A stretch of DNA of 64,000 nt, taken from assembly GCF_014931605.1 (NCBI RefSeq), contig NZ_CP053382.1:496001-560000 (forward strand), read 5' to 3'. How positions within the stretch are numbered: position 1 is the stretch's first letter; each line of letters begins with the position of its first letter. The translations under genes were made by a program, and so were the position numbers. This document shows positions 61,959 through 64,000 of this stretch, in pieces. Below the pieces are notes generated by a model. That model made no database searches. It worked only from the letters and a program-made list of their open reading frames with translations, and had not been told where the DNA came from. Source of the stretch: Halomonas sp. MCCC 1A13316. GTDB lineage: Bacteria > Pseudomonadota > Gammaproteobacteria > Pseudomonadales > Halomonadaceae.

Positions 61959-61976
61959 TGCCTGTCTGGACAGGCA
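61959..61976. promoter_or_regulatory. 18-bp palindrome upstream of bamA
   Basis: TGCCTGTC-TG-GACAGGCA is a perfect inverted repeat with a 2-bp centre, ending 28 bases before the bamA start. It could be an operator or a leader hairpin. No sigma-E consensus promoter was recognised nearby. Confidence 0.4.
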
Positions 61977-62004
61977 GGCGGATCAACGCGAGCGAAGCGA
62001 CTGC

Positions 62005-64000
62005 ATGAATATCAAGACCCTCGGACTGGCGGCACTGCTGCTGGCCGGTTCCAGTACGGTGCTGGCCGAATCTTTTGAAGTTTCAGACATTCGCGTGGAA
62101 GGGCTGCAGCGGATTTCCGCCGCCTCCGTTTTCAACGCCTTTCCCATCAGCGCGCAAGATCAGGTGGATGACCGCGAGCTTGCCGAGGCGGCCCGCAGTC
62201 TGTTCGCCACCGGCCTGTTCGAAGACATTCAGCTCGCCCGCGATGGCGACGTGTTGGTGATTCAGGTCGTCGAACGGCCGACCATCTCGCGCCTCAACAT
62301 CAGTGGCAACAAGCAACTCTCCGAAGAGGACTTGCGCAGCGGGCTGCGCGAAGGTGGGCTGGCGGAGGGCCAGGTGCTGCAGATCTCGACGCTCGAGGAC
62401 ATCCAGCGTGAGCTCGAAGGCGTCTATCAGGCCCAGGGGCGCTACAGCGCCCGGATCGAGACCAGTGTGCAAGAGATCGACGAGGGACGGGTTCAGGTCG
62501 ACATCGACATCAACGAAGGCGCGGTGGCCAAGATCCGCCAGATCAACATCGTCGGCAATCGCCAGTTCGACGATGAAGAGTTGCGGGAGGTGTTCGAGCT
62601 TAATGACCAGCCCGGGCGCTTCTTCGGCTGGTTCTCCAAGGATGAGTACTCGCGCGAAGCGCTGGCCGGTGACCTGGAGCGGCTGCGCTCTTTCTATCTC
62701 GATCGCGGCTACGTCAACTTCAACATCACCTCCACCCAGGTATCGATCAGCCCGGACAAATCGCAGATCTTCGTTACCGTCAACATCGATGAAGGCGGTC
62801 AGTACCGCCTGGGTGACATCGGTTTCGTCGGCGACCTGCAGCAGGTCAGCGAGCGCGAGGCGCGCAACTTGCTGCAGGTCGAGAGTGGCGATATCTTCTC
62901 GCGCAGCGACGTTACGGCATCCACCGAGGCGCTGCGCTCACGGCTGGGTGCCGAGGGCTTCGCCTTCGCCCGGGTCGAGGGTGTGCCGCAGCCGCGTGCC
63001 GATGGCGAGACCGTCGATCTGACCTTCAGCGTCGACCCGGGGCGCCGTGCCTACGTGCGCCGCATCAACTTCATCGGCAACACCACCACCCAGGATGAAG
63101 TGCTGCGCCGCGAGATGATCCAGATGGAGGGGGCGCCGGCCTCCACCGAATCGATCAGCCAGTCGCGCCGTCGTCTGGAGCGCCTGGGCTTCTTCCGCCA
63201 GGTCGAGGTGGAGACCCAGCCGGTGGCCGGCGAACCCGACAAGCTCGACGTCACCTATACCGTCGAAGAGCAGCCCTCCGGCTCGGTCTCGGCGAGCATC
63301 GGTTTCTCCCAAAGCGCCGGGGTGATCTACGGCGCGGCCCTGGCCCAGAACAACTTCCTGGGCACCGGCAACCGCGTCAATATCGGCGCCCAGCGCAGCG
63401 ATACCTTCACCAGTGTGAACTTCGGTTTCACCGACCCCTACTGGACGCTGGACGGTATCTCGCGCGGCTATAATCTCTTCTATCGCGAGACCGACTACGA
63501 AGATTCGGATATCTCGACCTACTCCACCGACGCCTACGGCGCGGGGATCAATTTCGGCTATCCGGTCAGCGAGCTGTCGCGTCTCAATTTCGGCACCAGC
63601 CTCGAAGACCTCTCGATCAAGACCTACCGCGATACCGCCTCGGAGATCGTGCGCTACGTCGACGAGCAGGGCGAAAGCGCGCAGAGTCTCAAGCTCACCG
63701 CGAGCTGGACCCGCAACAACCTAAACCGCGGCATCATGCCCACCTCCGGCGACTACCAGCGCCTGTCGCTGGAGACCGCCGCTCCCGGCAGCGATGCCGA
63801 TTATTACAAGTTGCGCGCACGTGCCCAGCAGCTCTTCGCCCTCAATGAGGAGGAGACCTGGGCACTGAAGTTCGGCACCACCCTGGGTTACGCCGACAGC
63901 ATCGGCAGCGACCCCTATCCGTTCTACGAGAACTTCTTCGCCGGCGGTCTTGGCTCGGTGCGGGGCTTTACGGCCAATACGCTTGGGCAACCTACGACGC
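62005..64000 (+). CDS. bamA: Outer-membrane assembly factor BamA (3' end outside window)
   Basis: BamA inserts beta-barrel proteins into the outer membrane. The first 665 codons are present. A signal peptide (ending STVLA before ESFEVSD) is followed by five POTRA domains to about residue 420, then the start of the 16-strand barrel (GSVSASIGFSQSAGVIYGAA). The conserved loop-6 motif VRGF (GGLGSVRGF) appears just before the window edge. No stop codon was reached. FadL at 11.1 kb is a typical client. Confidence 0.96.
   Translation, partial: MNIKTLGLAALLLAGSSTVLAESFEVSDIRVEGLQRISAASVFNAFPISAQDQVDDRELAEAARSLFATGLFEDIQLARDGDVLVIQVVERPTISRLNISGNKQLSEEDLRSGLREGGLAEGQVLQISTLEDIQRELEGVYQAQGRYSARIETSVQEIDEGRVQVDIDINEGAVAKIRQINIVGNRQFDDEELREVFELNDQPGRFFGWFSKDEYSREALAGDLERLRSFYLDRGYVNFNITSTQVSISPDKSQIFVTVNIDEGGQYRLGDIGFVGDLQQVSEREARNLLQVESGDIFSRSDVTASTEALRSRLGAEGFAFARVEGVPQPRADGETVDLTFSVDPGRRAYVRRINFIGNTTTQDEVLRREMIQMEGAPASTESISQSRRRLERLGFFRQVEVETQPVAGEPDKLDVTYTVEEQPSGSVSASIGFSQSAGVIYGAALAQNNFLGTGNRVNIGAQRSDTFTSVNFGFTDPYWTLDGISRGYNLFYRETDYEDSDISTYSTDAYGAGINFGYPVSELSRLNFGTSLEDLSIKTYRDTASEIVRYVDEQGESAQSLKLTASWTRNNLNRGIMPTSGDYQRLSLETAAPGSDADYYKLRARAQQLFALNEEETWALKFGTTLGYADSIGSDPYPFYENFFAGGLGSVRGFTANTLGQPTT

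Overview
The window is about 64 kb of high-GC chromosome. Gene content, gene order and protein sequences point to a gammaproteobacterium of the Halomonas/Halomonadaceae type, related to Pseudomonas-like lineages. The basis is synteny blocks of known type (ffh-rpsP-rimM-trmD-rplS; xerD-dsbC-hom-thrC-recJ; coaBC-dut-algC-argB-slmA; map-glnD-dapC-yffB-dapD-dapE; rpsB-tsf-pyrH-frr-uppS-cdsA-dxr-rseP-bamA). Species cannot be fixed from the sequence alone. No tRNA, rRNA, CRISPR array or prophage was seen.

Layout. 1-2.9 kb: the 3' end of ffh, then the S16/RimM/TrmD/L19 operon. 3.0-9.6 kb: xerD, dsbC, threonine synthesis (hom, thrC) and a RecJ-family exonuclease. 9.7-12.5 kb: a YitT membrane protein, a VOC protein with a decayed duplicate of its 3' end, and a FadL porin. 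12.6-15.8 kb: prfB with its programmed frameshift, lysS, and a small acidic protein. 16-19.3 kb: an MFS pump, bolA, a HolD-like protein, rimI, and a ZapB-like coiled coil. 19.4-24.3 kb: rsmD opposite ftsY-ftsE-ftsX-rpoH. 24.3-29.3 kb, minus strand: coaBC-dut-algC-argB-slmA. 29.35-30.93 kb: one complete-looking IS200/IS605-type element. 31-35.2 kb: radC, rpmB-rpmG, mutM, an RlmI-type methyltransferase, a DUF2007 protein and a thioesterase. 35.4-43.9 kb: ald, trpS, a YeeE/YedE transporter, maeA and acnA. 44-46.7 kb: a CPXCG protein, trxB, slyX, a membrane-anchored cold-shock domain protein and a conserved protein. 46.7-54.1 kb, minus strand: dapE, dapD, yffB, dapC, glnD and map. 54.4-64 kb: rpsB to bamA (bamA runs off the end).

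The genes are overwhelmingly housekeeping: ribosome synthesis, protein targeting and secretion (ffh, ftsY, bamA, rseP), cell division (ftsEX, slmA, zapB-like), and lysine, threonine and arginine synthesis. The accessory signal lies mostly between genes. The most notable items are two diverged copies of a structured intergenic element that share a gapless 73-nt core (about 15.9 and 41.0 kb), a separate 85-bp nested inverted repeat (7.5 kb), a 24-bp tandem repeat built from the end of ftsX (23.1 kb), an IS605-type element whose TnpB lacks the usual RuvC-II glutamate, and a candidate r-protein leader before rpsB.
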